DNA from: Planobispora rosea | Lineage (GTDB): Bacteria > Actinomycetota > Actinomycetes > Streptosporangiales > Streptosporangiaceae | Assembly (NCBI RefSeq): GCF_014648175.1 | Contig: NZ_BMQP01000039.1 | Location: 1-64,000 of the forward strand | Direction of reading: 5' to 3' | Length of the DNA: 64,000 nucleotides | Shown here: positions 56,785-64,000 of the stretch, one piece after another | Numbering within the stretch: the first letter of the stretch is position 1 | How the letters are laid out: each line of letters starts with the position of its first letter | Program-made: the position numbers and the translations under genes | The notes under the pieces: model-generated | Databases searched by the model: none | Told to the model about the DNA's origin: nothing | Seen by the model: the letters and a program-made list of their open reading frames with translations, nothing else

Positions 56785-58209
56785 TCACACATCGAGATAC
56801 GCCTCCAGCCCGTGACGGCCGCCCTCCCTGCCGTACCCGGACTCCTTGTAGCCGCCGAACGGCGAGGCCGGGTCGAACTTGTTGAAGGTGTTGGCCCACA
56901 CGACGCCCGCGCGGAGCCGGTCCGCCATCCACAGGATGCGCGAGCCCTTCTCCGTCCAGACGCCGGCCGAGAGCCCGTAGGCCGTGTTGTTGGCCTTCTC
57001 CACGGCCTCGGCCGGGGTACGGAAGGTCAGCACGGCCAGGACCGGGCCGAAGACCTCGTCCCGGGCGATGCGGTGGGACTGGGCGACGCCGCTGAAGATC
57101 GTCGGCGGGAACCAGAAGCCGCGCTCCGGCAGCGCGCAGGCCGGGGACCAGCGCTCGGCGCCCTCGGCCTCGCCGATGTCGGACAGCTCGCGGACCCGGG
57201 CGAGCTGCTCGGCGGAGTTGATCGCGCCGATGTCGGTGTTCTTGTCCATCGGGTCACCGAGGCGGAGCATGCTCAGGCGACGCTTGAGCGCCTCCATCAG
57301 GTCCCCGGCGATCGACTCCTGGACCAGCAGCCGGGAGCCCGCGCAGCAGACGTGGCCCTGGTTGAAGAAGATGCCGTTGACGATGCCCTCGACCGCCTGG
57401 TCGATCGCGGCGTCCTCGAAGATGATGTTGGCGGCCTTGCCGCCCAGCTCCAGCGTCACCTTCTTGGCGGAGCCCGCGACGCTGCGCGCGATGATGCGGC
57501 CGACCTCGGTCGAGCCGGTGAAGGCGACCTTGTTGACGTCGGGGTGGTTGACCACGGCCGCGCCGGTCTCCCCGGCGCCGGTCACGATGTTCACCACGCC
57601 GGGCGGGAGCTCGGCCTGGCGGCAGATCTCGGCGAACAGCAGCGCGGTCAGCGGCGTCGTCTCGGCGGGCTTGAGCACCACCGTGTTGCCGCAGGCCAGC
57701 GCGGGGGCGATCTTCCAGGCGAGCATGAGCAGCGGGAAGTTCCACGGGATGACCTGGCCGGCCACGCCCAGGGGCCTCGGATCGGGACCGTATCCGGCGT
57801 AGCCGAGCTTGTCGGCCCAACCCGCGTAGTAGAAGAAGTGCGCGGCGACCAGCGGCAGGTCCACGTCGCGCGCCTCGCGGATCGGCTTGCCGTTGTCCAG
57901 CGTCTCCAGCACCGCCAGCTCGCGCGAGCGCTCCTGGACGATGCGGGCGATCCGGAACAGGTACTTGGCCCGCTCGGAGCCGGGCAGCGCCGACCAGGCG
58001 CCGAACGCCTTGCGCGCGGCCCGCACGGCGCGGTCCACGTCCGCCTGGGAGGCGGTGGCGACCTCGGCCAGCACCTCCTCGGTGGCGGGGTTGACCGTCT
58101 TGAAGGGCGTGCCCGCGCCGTCGGTGAACTCACCGTCGATGAACAGGCCGTAGGACGGCTTGATGTCGACGACGTCGCGGGACTCGGGTGCCGGTGCGTA
58201 TTCGAACAT
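56785..58209 (-). CDS. Aldehyde dehydrogenase
   Basis: A complete 474-residue NAD(P)-dependent aldehyde dehydrogenase: 'VIPWNFPLLMLAWKIAPALACGNTVVLKPAE', the Gly motif 'FTGSTEVGRI', catalytic Glu in 'LELGGK' (about 253) and nucleophile Cys288 in 'FNQGHVCCAGSR', and 'FGPVLAVLTF' near the end. It stands 4 bp downstream of deoC, so it likely oxidises acetaldehyde made by DeoC to acetate (inference from context). The truncated homologue follows 182 bp further on. Confidence 0.92.
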   Translation of the reverse strand: MFEYAPAPESRDVVDIKPSYGLFIDGEFTDGAGTPFKTVNPATEEVLAEVATASQADVDRAVRAARKAFGAWSALPGSERAKYLFRIARIVQERSRELAVLETLDNGKPIREARDVDLPLVAAHFFYYAGWADKLGYAGYGPDPRPLGVAGQVIPWNFPLLMLAWKIAPALACGNTVVLKPAETTPLTALLFAEICRQAELPPGVVNIVTGAGETGAAVVNHPDVNKVAFTGSTEVGRIIARSVAGSAKKVTLELGGKAANIIFEDAAIDQAVEGIVNGIFFNQGHVCCAGSRLLVQESIAGDLMEALKRRLSMLRLGDPMDKNTDIGAINSAEQLARVRELSDIGEAEGAERWSPACALPERGFWFPPTIFSGVAQSHRIARDEVFGPVLAVLTFRTPAEAVEKANNTAYGLSAGVWTEKGSRILWMADRLRAGVVWANTFNKFDPASPFGGYKESGYGREGGRHGLEAYLDV

Positions 58210-58213
58210 CGCC

Positions 58214-59152
58214 TCAGTCCAGAGTGAAGTAGTCGGAGCCCGCGTACCGGCCGGTGGACAGCTTCTGGCGCTGCATCAGCAGGTCGTTGAGCAGGGTGGA
58301 CGCACCCAGGCGGAACCAGTCGGGATCCAGCCAGCCCTCGCCGGCGGTCTCGTTGACCAGGACGAGCATCTTGATCGCGTCCTTGGTGGTCCGGATGCCG
58401 CCGGCGGGCTTCACGCCGACCTTGCGGCCGGTCATCGCGAGGAAGTCGCGGACCGCCTCCAGCATGATCATCGTCACGGAGGGGGTCGCGGCGGGCTGGA
58501 CCTTGCCCGTGGAGGTCTTGATGAAGTCGCCCCCGGCCATCATGGCCAGCCAGGACGCGCGCCGTACGTTGTCGTAGGTCGCCAGCTCGCCGGTCTCCAG
58601 GATCACCTTCAGGTGCGCCGGGCCGCAGGCCTCCTTGATCGCGGCGATCTCCTCGAAGACCTTCACGTAGTCACCCGCGAGGAAGGCGCCCCGGTCGATC
58701 ACCATGTCGATCTCGTCGGCCCCGGCGGCCACCGCGAGCGCGGTGTCGGCGACCTTGACCTCCAGGGACGAGCGTCCGCTCGGGAACGCGGTCGCGACGC
58801 TGGCGACCTTGACCCCGGAGCTCCCGAGCGCCTCCACCGCCTGGGCCACCAGGTCGGGGTAGACGCAGACCGCGGCCACCTTCGGCACGGACGGGTCGCT
58901 CGGATCGGGGTGGACGGCCTTGGCGCACATCGCGCGGACCTTGCCGGGCGTGTCCGCACCCTCAAGAGTCGTCAGGTCCACCATGCGGATGGCCAGGTCG
59001 ATGGCGCCGGCCTTGGCGGTGGTCTTGATCGATCGGGTGCCGAGCATCGCGGCCCGCTGGTCGGCGCCCACCCGGTCGACACCGGGCAGGCCGTGCAGGA
59101 AGGCTCGCAGCGTGGCGTTGGACGAGGCCACGTCGGCGAGCGAAGTAGTCAC
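58214..59152 (-). CDS. deoC: Deoxyribose-phosphate aldolase
   Basis: The 312-residue class I aldolase shows 'VDLTTLEGADTPGKVRAMCAKAV', 'VAAVCVYPDLVAQAVEAL', 'VATAFPSGRSSLEVKVADTALAVAAGADEIDMVIDRGAFLAGDY', 'LKVILETGEL' and the Schiff-base lysine region 'GGDFIKTSTGK' with 'VKPAGGIRT'. It splits 2-deoxyribose-5-phosphate into glyceraldehyde-3-phosphate and acetaldehyde. The GTG at 59152 is chosen because GGAG lies 11 nt upstream; another GTG 9 nt earlier is too close to it. It heads the ALDH pair, giving a deoxynucleoside catabolic operon. Confidence 0.93.
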   Translation of the reverse strand: MTTSLADVASSNATLRAFLHGLPGVDRVGADQRAAMLGTRSIKTTAKAGAIDLAIRMVDLTTLEGADTPGKVRAMCAKAVHPDPSDPSVPKVAAVCVYPDLVAQAVEALGSSGVKVASVATAFPSGRSSLEVKVADTALAVAAGADEIDMVIDRGAFLAGDYVKVFEEIAAIKEACGPAHLKVILETGELATYDNVRRASWLAMMAGGDFIKTSTGKVQPAATPSVTMIMLEAVRDFLAMTGRKVGVKPAGGIRTTKDAIKMLVLVNETAGEGWLDPDWFRLGASTLLNDLLMQRQKLSTGRYAGSDYFTLD

Positions 59153-59184
59153 AGTTGACACCACTCCAGCATGCCGACTGGTGT

Positions 59185-59198
59185 GTTTAGTTCCAAAC
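59185..59198. promoter_or_regulatory. Operator-like site upstream of deoC
   Basis: GTTTAGTTCCAAAC, a GTTT/AAAC imperfect palindrome in an AT-rich patch 33 bp upstream of the deoC GTG, is a plausible site for a deoxyribonucleoside-responsive repressor. Confidence 0.4.
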
Positions 59199-59284
59199 TG
59201 GACGTGGCCGAGTCGTCTCACAGCTTTTCGTCAACATTCGCCGAGTCCCCGGCGCGGAACGGTCTGCCGTACGGGAAATCCCGG

Positions 59285-59337
59285 CGCGGACAGCCCGCGG
59301 ACAGCCCTCCGCACAGGCGATCCCCGCGCGGACAGCC
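59285..59337. repeat. Three copies of CGCGGACAGCC
   Basis: The 11-mer occurs at 59285-59295, 59296-59306 and 59327-59337, the last two followed by CTCCGCAC. They lie in the 363-bp divergent gap 59153-59515, which also has several TAAGGC/CCTAAGG motifs but no gene I can support. Confidence 0.6.
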
Positions 59338-59470
59338 CTCCGCACGCACCCTCCTAAGGCGGTGCCCGGCCCTAAGGCGGCGGGGCGGGAGCCTCCTAGG
59401 CATCCCCGGGCGACATCGCCGCCGGAGATAAGGCATCCGTCCGATGTGGCGGTGGGGGCCTTAGACCGAA

Positions 59471-59504
59471 CCTTGAGTGTGTAAGGAAATCGCAGCACTC
59501 AAGG
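59471..59504 (+). promoter_or_regulatory. Inverted repeat that can mask a ribosome binding site
   Basis: CCTTGAGTG (59471-59479) and CACTCAAGG (59496-59504) are perfect 9-bp complements with a 16-nt loop. The right arm includes the first bases of the SD AAGGAGAG (59501-59508) of the 55-residue gene, so the folded RNA would hide part of it. Confidence 0.55.
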
Positions 59505-59515
59505 AGAGATCCGAG

Positions 59516-59683
59516 ATGATCCCGGAACTTCACTTCCAGACCATGACCGACCGCGCCGCCGAGCTCCGCGCCGAGGCCGCCGAGTACCGCCGCGCCCGCG
59601 AGGCCGTAGCCGCCAGGAAGGCGCGCTCCGGTGGGGAGCGCCGCCGGGGCCTGGGCCTCTTCCGCAAGATCAGCGCCGCATGA
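59516..59683 (+). CDS. Small basic helical protein upstream of the LuxR gene
   Basis: The 55-residue protein MIPELHFQTMTDRAAELRAEAAEYRRAREAVAARKARS... is one long amphipathic, Arg/Ala/Glu-rich helix with a basic C-terminus 'RRRGLGLFRKISAA'. I know no function. AAGGAGAG lies 7 nt before the ATG, so translation is likely and may be controlled by the upstream hairpin. The LuxR-family ATPase gene follows by 170 bp; the two may be linked. Coiled-coil pairing or nucleic-acid contact is possible from composition only. Confidence 0.6.
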   Translation: MIPELHFQTMTDRAAELRAEAAEYRRAREAVAARKARSGGERRRGLGLFRKISAA

Positions 59684-59853
59684 CCACCTCACGAGAGCCC
59701 GGCCGCCGCCTCCCACCCGGCCGGGCCTCACGACCTCCGTAGGACATCCTCCAGCTCTGCCTGGCACGTCCCGCACCTCCCTGAAGCCCTCCGTTCTCCT
59801 TAGGACATCTCAAATGCCGAATAAGGAGAGGAGAGCACGACATAAGGCATGCC

Positions 59854-62745
59854 ATGCTGGACGACATGATGGGTCGGGCGGTGAGCCCCGTCTTCGTGGG
59901 GCGGGAAGCGGAGCTCGCGGGCCTGGCCGAGGCCTTCGAGCAGGCGCGTGAGAAGGCCGCGACGGCCGTGCTTCTCGGGGGCGAAGCAGGGGTCGGCAAA
60001 ACGCGGCTGGTCACGTGCTTCGCCGAACGCGCCGAGCGCGACGGCGCGCGCGTGCTGGTCGGCGGCTGCGTGGAGCTCTCCACCGAGGGCCTGGCCTACG
60101 CGCCGTTCACCGCGGTGATCCGCCAGCTCGTCCGCGAGCAGGGCGCCGAGGAGGTCGCGGCGCTCCTGCCCGACGGCGGGGCCCGCGACCTGGCCCGGCT
60201 GCTGCCCGAGTTCGGCGAGGCCGGCGACGCCGTGGAGAGCGAGACCGCCCGCGCCCGGCTCTTCGAGCAGATCCTCAATCTTCTGGAGCGCCTGGCCGAG
60301 TGCCGCCCCCTCCTGCTGGTCATCGAGGACATCCACTGGGCCGACCGCTCCAGCCGCGACCTGATCGCCTTCCTCAGCCGCAACCTGCGCGCCGCGCCGG
60401 TCCTGATGCTCCTCACCTACCGCTCCGACGACCTGCACCGCCAGCATCCGCTCCGGCCCGTCCTCGCCGAACTGGGCCGGGTGGACGGGGTCCTGCGGCT
60501 GGAACTCCCCCGGCTCACCCGGGACGAGGTGGCCGCCCAGATGGCCGGCATCCTCGGCACCACCCCGGAGTACCCCAAGGTCCGCGAGGTCTACCAGCGC
60601 AGCGAGGGCATCCCGCTGTTCGTCGAGGCCCTGCTGGAGTCCGGCGGCGGCTGCTCGCTGCCCGAATCCCTGCACGACCTGATCATCGGCTCGGTCGAGC
60701 GCCTGCCCGAGGAGACCCAGCGCGTGCTGCGCGTCGCCGCCGCCGGCGGCATCCGGGTCAGTCACGCGCTGCTGTCCGCCGTCACCGGCCTGTCCGACGT
60801 GGAACTGGAGGACGCGCTCCGGCCCGCCGTCGCGGCCAACGTGATCCAGGTCGCCGACGGCCGCGCCTACGTCTTCCGGCACTCGCTGATCCGCGAGGCC
60901 GTACACGAGGAGCTCCTGCCGGGCGAGCACGTGCGGACGCACGCCCGCTTCGCCGAGGAGATCGAGAAGAACCGCAGGCTGGTCCCGCCCGGCCGGGCCG
61001 CGATCGAGATCGCGCACCACTGGTACTCCGCCCGCGACGACCTGTGGGCCCTCGTCTCCGCCTGGGACGCCGCGGGCAAGGCCGCCAACGCCTTCGCCTA
61101 CAACGAGCAGATGCAGCTGCTGGAACGGGTGCTCTCGCTCTGGAACAAGGTGCCCGACGCCACCGAGCGGATCGGCGCGGACCAGACCACGGTCCTGGAA
61201 CACGCCTCGGAGGCGGCCCAGGCCTGCGGTGAGCTCGACCGGGGCATCAAGTTCGTCAAGGCCGCACTGTCCGAGCTGGACGAGGAGGCCGAGCCCGAGC
61301 GGGTGGCGGAGCTGGTCGTACGGCTCTCGCAGCTCAAGATCTCCAAGCGGAAGCCGGGGGCGCTCGACGACCTCCGCTACGCCGAGCGGCTGGTGCCCCA
61401 GCCGAGCCTCGCCCGTACCCGGACGCTCGCCCGGCTCGGTTCCTACCTGATGTTCCAGGGCGAGGTGGCCGAGGGAACGGCGCTCACCGAGGAGGCGCTG
61501 GCCATCGCCCGCGCCCACGGTGAGGAGTGCCTGGAGGCGGACCTGCTGCTCAACCTCGCCGTGGGCCACTCCATCGCCGGGGACATGGAGCGGACCATCA
61601 CGATCAACGAGACCGCCATGGCGATCGGCGAGCGCCTCCGCTCCGGCCGGATCCTCCTGCGTGCCCTGGCCAACACCGTGGACGCGCTGAACAACGTGGG
61701 CCGCTCGGCCGAGGCCGTGGAGCTGGCGCTCAAGGGGGAGCAGCTGGCCAAGAAGTACGGCCTCTACCGCGTCCAGGGCACCTTCATCTCCAACAACCGC
61801 GCCGAGGCGCTGGAGTCACTGGGCCGCTTCGACGAGGCCGCCGAGGCCGCCGAGTACACCCTCACCATGGACCCCACCCTGCGGACCCGGCACCACCTGC
61901 GTCGCGTCCGGGCCGATGTGGCGCTCGCCCGCGGCGAAGCGGAGGTGATCAGGTCCGTGCTGGCGGAGGTGGACGCCTTCACCGTCGAGGAGGAGTTCAC
62001 CCAGGAGCTGACGGCCAACACCCGCCTCAAGATGGGTCTCCACCTGCTGGAGGGCGAGCCGCTCGCCGCCCTGGAGGCGGCCGAGCGGGTCCAGGTCGAC
62101 ACGCAGATCCTCAGCAAGCCGCTGCTCGGCTGGCGGCTGCTCGGGCTCATCGCCGACGTGTGCGACGCCGCCGGGGTCGTCGCCCCCGAGCGGGCGGCGG
62201 CGCTGCGGGCCCGCGCCGAGAAGGTCGGGACCACGATGGCGGCCGACAATCCGGTCTCCGAGGCCTACCGGCTCGATCTCCTGCGCGACCACGACGCCGC
62301 GGCCGCCGCCTGGGAGCGGCTGGAGCGGCCGTTCCTGCAGGCCGCGTCACTGCTGCGCGCGGCCCGGACCGCCGCGACGGCGGGTGACCGGGAGGGCGCC
62401 GCCGTACGGCTCCGCGCGGCCCGCCCGATCGCGGTCGCGCTGTCGGCCCGGCCGCTGGTCGCCGAGATCGAGGCCCTGGCCCGCAGGATCGGCGTCGCGC
62501 TCCCGGCGGAGGCCGGGCGGGAGCCGTCCGGCCGGGAGCCCGGGGGCGTCCCGCTGCTCACCCCGCGCGAGCAGGAGGTGCTCCGGCTCGTCGCCCAGGG
62601 GCGCTCGAACCGGGACATCGCCTCCGAGCTGTTCATCTCCGCCAAGACGGTGAGCGTGCACGTCTCGAACATCCTGGGCAAGCTCGGCGTCTCCACACGC
62701 GGCGAGGCCGCCGCGGCGGCCCACCGTCTCTCTCTGATCGGCTGA
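59854..62745 (+). CDS. LuxR-family ATP-binding regulator (LAL type)
   Basis: The second large LuxR ATPase, 963 residues. 'FVGREAELAGLAEAFEQA' and Walker A GGEAGVGKT (42-50) open an AAA/STAND domain with 'LLLVIEDIHWADRSSRDLIAFL' as Walker B; helical TPR-like repeats follow (about 370-880); the C-terminal HTH is 'LTPREQEVLRLVAQGRSNRDIASELFISAKTVSVHVSNILGKLGVSTRGEA'. It probably activates genes in response to a ligand; none is adjacent except the small upstream gene. No SD is obvious before 59854; ATGs at 59866 and 59869 are alternatives. Confidence 0.9.
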   Translation: MLDDMMGRAVSPVFVGREAELAGLAEAFEQAREKAATAVLLGGEAGVGKTRLVTCFAERAERDGARVLVGGCVELSTEGLAYAPFTAVIRQLVREQGAEEVAALLPDGGARDLARLLPEFGEAGDAVESETARARLFEQILNLLERLAECRPLLLVIEDIHWADRSSRDLIAFLSRNLRAAPVLMLLTYRSDDLHRQHPLRPVLAELGRVDGVLRLELPRLTRDEVAAQMAGILGTTPEYPKVREVYQRSEGIPLFVEALLESGGGCSLPESLHDLIIGSVERLPEETQRVLRVAAAGGIRVSHALLSAVTGLSDVELEDALRPAVAANVIQVADGRAYVFRHSLIREAVHEELLPGEHVRTHARFAEEIEKNRRLVPPGRAAIEIAHHWYSARDDLWALVSAWDAAGKAANAFAYNEQMQLLERVLSLWNKVPDATERIGADQTTVLEHASEAAQACGELDRGIKFVKAALSELDEEAEPERVAELVVRLSQLKISKRKPGALDDLRYAERLVPQPSLARTRTLARLGSYLMFQGEVAEGTALTEEALAIARAHGEECLEADLLLNLAVGHSIAGDMERTITINETAMAIGERLRSGRILLRALANTVDALNNVGRSAEAVELALKGEQLAKKYGLYRVQGTFISNNRAEALESLGRFDEAAEAAEYTLTMDPTLRTRHHLRRVRADVALARGEAEVIRSVLAEVDAFTVEEEFTQELTANTRLKMGLHLLEGEPLAALEAAERVQVDTQILSKPLLGWRLLGLIADVCDAAGVVAPERAAALRARAEKVGTTMAADNPVSEAYRLDLLRDHDAAAAAWERLERPFLQAASLLRAARTAATAGDREGAAVRLRAARPIAVALSARPLVAEIEALARRIGVALPAEAGREPSGREPGGVPLLTPREQEVLRLVAQGRSNRDIASELFISAKTVSVHVSNILGKLGVSTRGEAAAAAHRLSLIG

Positions 62746-62791
62746 GCGGCCCCGCCGCGGGCCGTCACCGGGCCGCCGGGGCGAGCAGGGG

Positions 62792-62836
62792 GACCTGGGC
62801 GAGCAGGGTGACCTGGGCGACCTGGGCGACCTGGGT
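62792..62836. repeat. GACCTGGGC short repeats
   Basis: GACCTGGGC occurs at 62792-62800, 62810-62818 and 62819-62827, with a fourth copy (last base changed) at 62828-62836, in the 95-bp gap between the convergent LuxR and MarR genes. Confidence 0.65.
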
Positions 62837-62840
62837 GTGA

Positions 62841-63323
62841 TCAGGGGATCTCGCCCCGCCGGATCTCCTCAAGGGTGGTCCGCATCGCGTCGGCGGCCCG
62901 GGTGAACCAGTCGGCCAGCACGCCGACCTCCTGCGCCGAGTAGCCGGCGGACAGCTCGGCGAGCCGCCGGTAGAAGGGGGCGTACACCGCCACGACCCGG
63001 GCGACGGCTCCCTCGTCGGGAACGATCCGCACCCGCCTGCGGTCCGCCGGATCGGCCTGCCGTCGCGCGTACCCGGCCCGTTCCAGGCGGTTGAGGACCC
63101 CGGTGACGGCCCCGGTGGTGAGGTTCGCCCGCTCGGCGAGCTCTCCCGCGGTGAGGTGCTTCTCCCCGGCCTCCAGGATGTGGGCGAAGCAGGTGAGGTC
63201 GGTGACGTTCAGCCCGAGCCGCTGAGCGATGTCGTGCTGCCCGACGAGGCTCAGCGAGATGAGGCGGTCCATGGCGGCCACCGCCTGTTCGGCCGAGGCC
63301 GCGGGACGGGAGTTGCCCTCCAC
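62841..63323 (-). CDS. MarR-family transcriptional regulator
   Basis: The 160-residue regulator has 'AQRLGLNVTDLTCFAHILEAGEKHLTAGELAERANLTTGAVTGVLNRLERAGYARRQADPADRRRVRIVP', the MarR winged helix with its D-x-R-D/R wing. The GTG at 63323 is chosen because AAGGAGA ends 6 nt upstream of it; an ATG six codons earlier lies inside the operator. It faces a small membrane-protein gene on the other side of the operator and probably represses itself and that gene. Confidence 0.9.
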   Translation of the reverse strand: MEGNSRPAASAEQAVAAMDRLISLSLVGQHDIAQRLGLNVTDLTCFAHILEAGEKHLTAGELAERANLTTGAVTGVLNRLERAGYARRQADPADRRRVRIVPDEGAVARVVAVYAPFYRRLAELSAGYSAQEVGVLADWFTRAADAMRTTLEEIRRGEIP

Positions 63324-63333
63324 GGCTAATCTC

Positions 63334-63346
63334 CTTAGCATCTAAG
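63334..63346. promoter_or_regulatory. MarR-type operator
   Basis: CTTAG-CAT-CTAAG is a perfect dyad 11 bp upstream of the MarR GTG, followed by a related TTTAG half-site at 63350-63354 in the AT-rich divergent region. Confidence 0.6.
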
Positions 63347-63416
63347 ATGTTTAGTAAGTGAGATAAATTTTTGCCCACTCTGACGGACCGTACACGGCCA
63401 GCCGAGGAGAGAGAAC

Positions 63417-63785
63417 ATGAGCGCCATCCACGGCGACTACGACATGGGCCACACCGTCGCCGGGTGGAGCGGCGTCGGAATCGCCCTCACCGGGTTCGCC
63501 GGGGCCGGGGCCGCCCTGTGCGCGGCCTGGGTTCCCGGCATCTGGATCGGCCTGGGCGTCACGGCGCTCGGCGGGCTGGTCTCCTGGGCGCTGCACCTGG
63601 CGGGCTGGGGCAAGCCCAGCGGGGTCCGGCCACGCGACGAGCGGGACTGGAGGATGAAGGACCCCATGACGGGCCACGCCGACTGCCTCGGCTGCCGCCT
63701 TGCGGGCAGGCGGGTGAGGACGGCGGCGCACGGCCCGGCCGTCCCCGGTCCGGCGGCACACCACCTCTCTCCGGCCGCCTCGTGA
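63417..63785 (+). CDS. HGxxPAAW-type small membrane protein
   Basis: The 122-residue protein starts with a short polar region 'HGDYDMGHTVAGWSGVGIALTG', a variant of the HGxxPAAW motif found in a family of actinomycete two-TM proteins (here H-T-V-A-G-W), followed by two TM helices (about 16-38 and 43-62) and a polar tail with a C-x-x-C ('HADCLGCRLAG'). Function unknown. GAGGAGAGAGAA precedes the ATG. It is divergent from the MarR gene and probably controlled by it; its stop codon lies inside a long terminator stem. Confidence 0.75.
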   Translation: MSAIHGDYDMGHTVAGWSGVGIALTGFAGAGAALCAAWVPGIWIGLGVTALGGLVSWALHLAGWGKPSGVRPRDERDWRMKDPMTGHADCLGCRLAGRRVRTAAHGPAVPGPAAHHLSPAAS

Positions 63786-63833
63786 TCCGGGGAGTCCCGC
63801 CTCTCGTGGTGAGGCGGGACTCCCCGGATCACG
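63781..63833. terminator. 23-bp perfect stem terminator
   Basis: Arms 63781-63803 and 63811-63833 are perfect reverse complements with a 7-nt loop (TCGTGGT). The left arm contains the TGA of the preceding gene. It lies between convergent genes and should stop transcription both ways. Confidence 0.8.
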
Positions 63834-63845
63834 AAGGCACACGTA

Positions 63846-64000
63846 TCACATTCCGGAGAACACGGGCTCCAGCAGCAGGATCACGCCGAAGACGGCGAAC
63901 GCGGCGGCGGCGCCGTACCGGATGACCTTCTCGGGCAGGTTCTTGCCCAGCATGCGGCCGACCGCGATGGCCAGGGCGTCCGCGGCCACCATGCCGACCG
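63846..64000 (-). CDS. GDT1/TMEM165-family transporter, C-terminal part
   Basis: Only the last 51 codons are in the window: '..VGMVAADALAIAVGRMLGKNLPEKVIRYGAAAAFAVFGVILLLEPVFSGM'. The pattern G-M-V-A-A-D-A-L-A-I-x-V-G and the terminal TM helix match the second half of UPF0016/GDT1 proteins, which move Mn2+ or Ca2+ out of the cytoplasm in bacteria. The stop is 13 bp from the long terminator. The gene continues beyond 64000. Confidence 0.75.
   Translation of the reverse strand, partial: VGMVAADALAIAVGRMLGKNLPEKVIRYGAAAAFAVFGVILLLEPVFSGM

Noticed and set aside
59285-59460. Repeats between deoC and the LuxR region as an origin or attachment site
   Set aside because: Short GC-rich 11-mers without DnaA boxes, integrase or tRNA nearby; no support for either role.

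Overview
The window is 64 kb of very GC-rich chromosome from a filamentous actinomycete. The lineage is inferred from gene style: an AfsR/SARP-type ATPase, two giant LuxR-family ATPases, Pr6Pr and HGxxPAAW-type membrane proteins, a modular secreted chitinase, an SGAP-type aminopeptidase and GTG starts. A Streptosporangiaceae-like host is plausible but not proven. Many genes look leaderless: a TANNNT-type -10 hexamer ends 6-7 nt before the start codon. No rRNA operon, complete tRNA, prophage or CRISPR array was found.

Layout. 1-4.8 kb: small accessory proteins, a tRNA-Gly 3'-half remnant beside a truncated gene, and an FMN-reductase/GNAT fusion divergent from a MarR gene. 4.8-11 kb: redox genes (DsbA-like, FMN reductase, quinone oxidoreductase), a LuxR-family ATPase and a MerR-peroxiredoxin fusion. 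11-16 kb: serine hydrolase, small unknown genes, a MerR regulator. 16-22.9 kb: AfsR-like regulator, DrrAB-type ABC exporter, hydrolase, acetyltransferase. 22.9-24.4 kb: an MFS transporter behind a leaderless five-codon leader ORF and a structured leader. 24.5-29.4 kb: J-domain protein, then a compact run of a four-TM protein, a thymidylate-synthase-like enzyme, a HAD phosphatase, a 2-hydroxyacid dehydrogenase and OMP decarboxylase. 30-34.7 kb: copper export (CopA, CopZ, a membrane-anchored metal-associated protein, a DJ-1/PfpI protein) with two CsoR-type operators. 34.8-41 kb: lipB, two secreted M28 peptidases, stress-type small genes. 41-47.5 kb: UppP, an orphan sensor kinase, a divergent flagellin and a chitinase. 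47.5-55.5 kb: DUF3533-like membrane protein with TetR, HrpB helicase, SPFH/ribbon-helix-helix pair, amidase. 55.5-59.2 kb: deoC and two aldehyde dehydrogenase genes, one lacking the catalytic half. 59.5-64 kb: LuxR-family ATPase with a small upstream gene, MarR, a small membrane protein and the C-terminus of a GDT1-type transporter.

Best leads: the MRRRH leader ORF with its nested leader stems; the ThyA-like/HAD/OMP decarboxylase cluster, which suggests modified pyrimidine nucleotide metabolism; and the flagellin-like gene behind a FliA-like promoter. All functional statements are read from sequence by eye and from knowledge of families; no database search was run.
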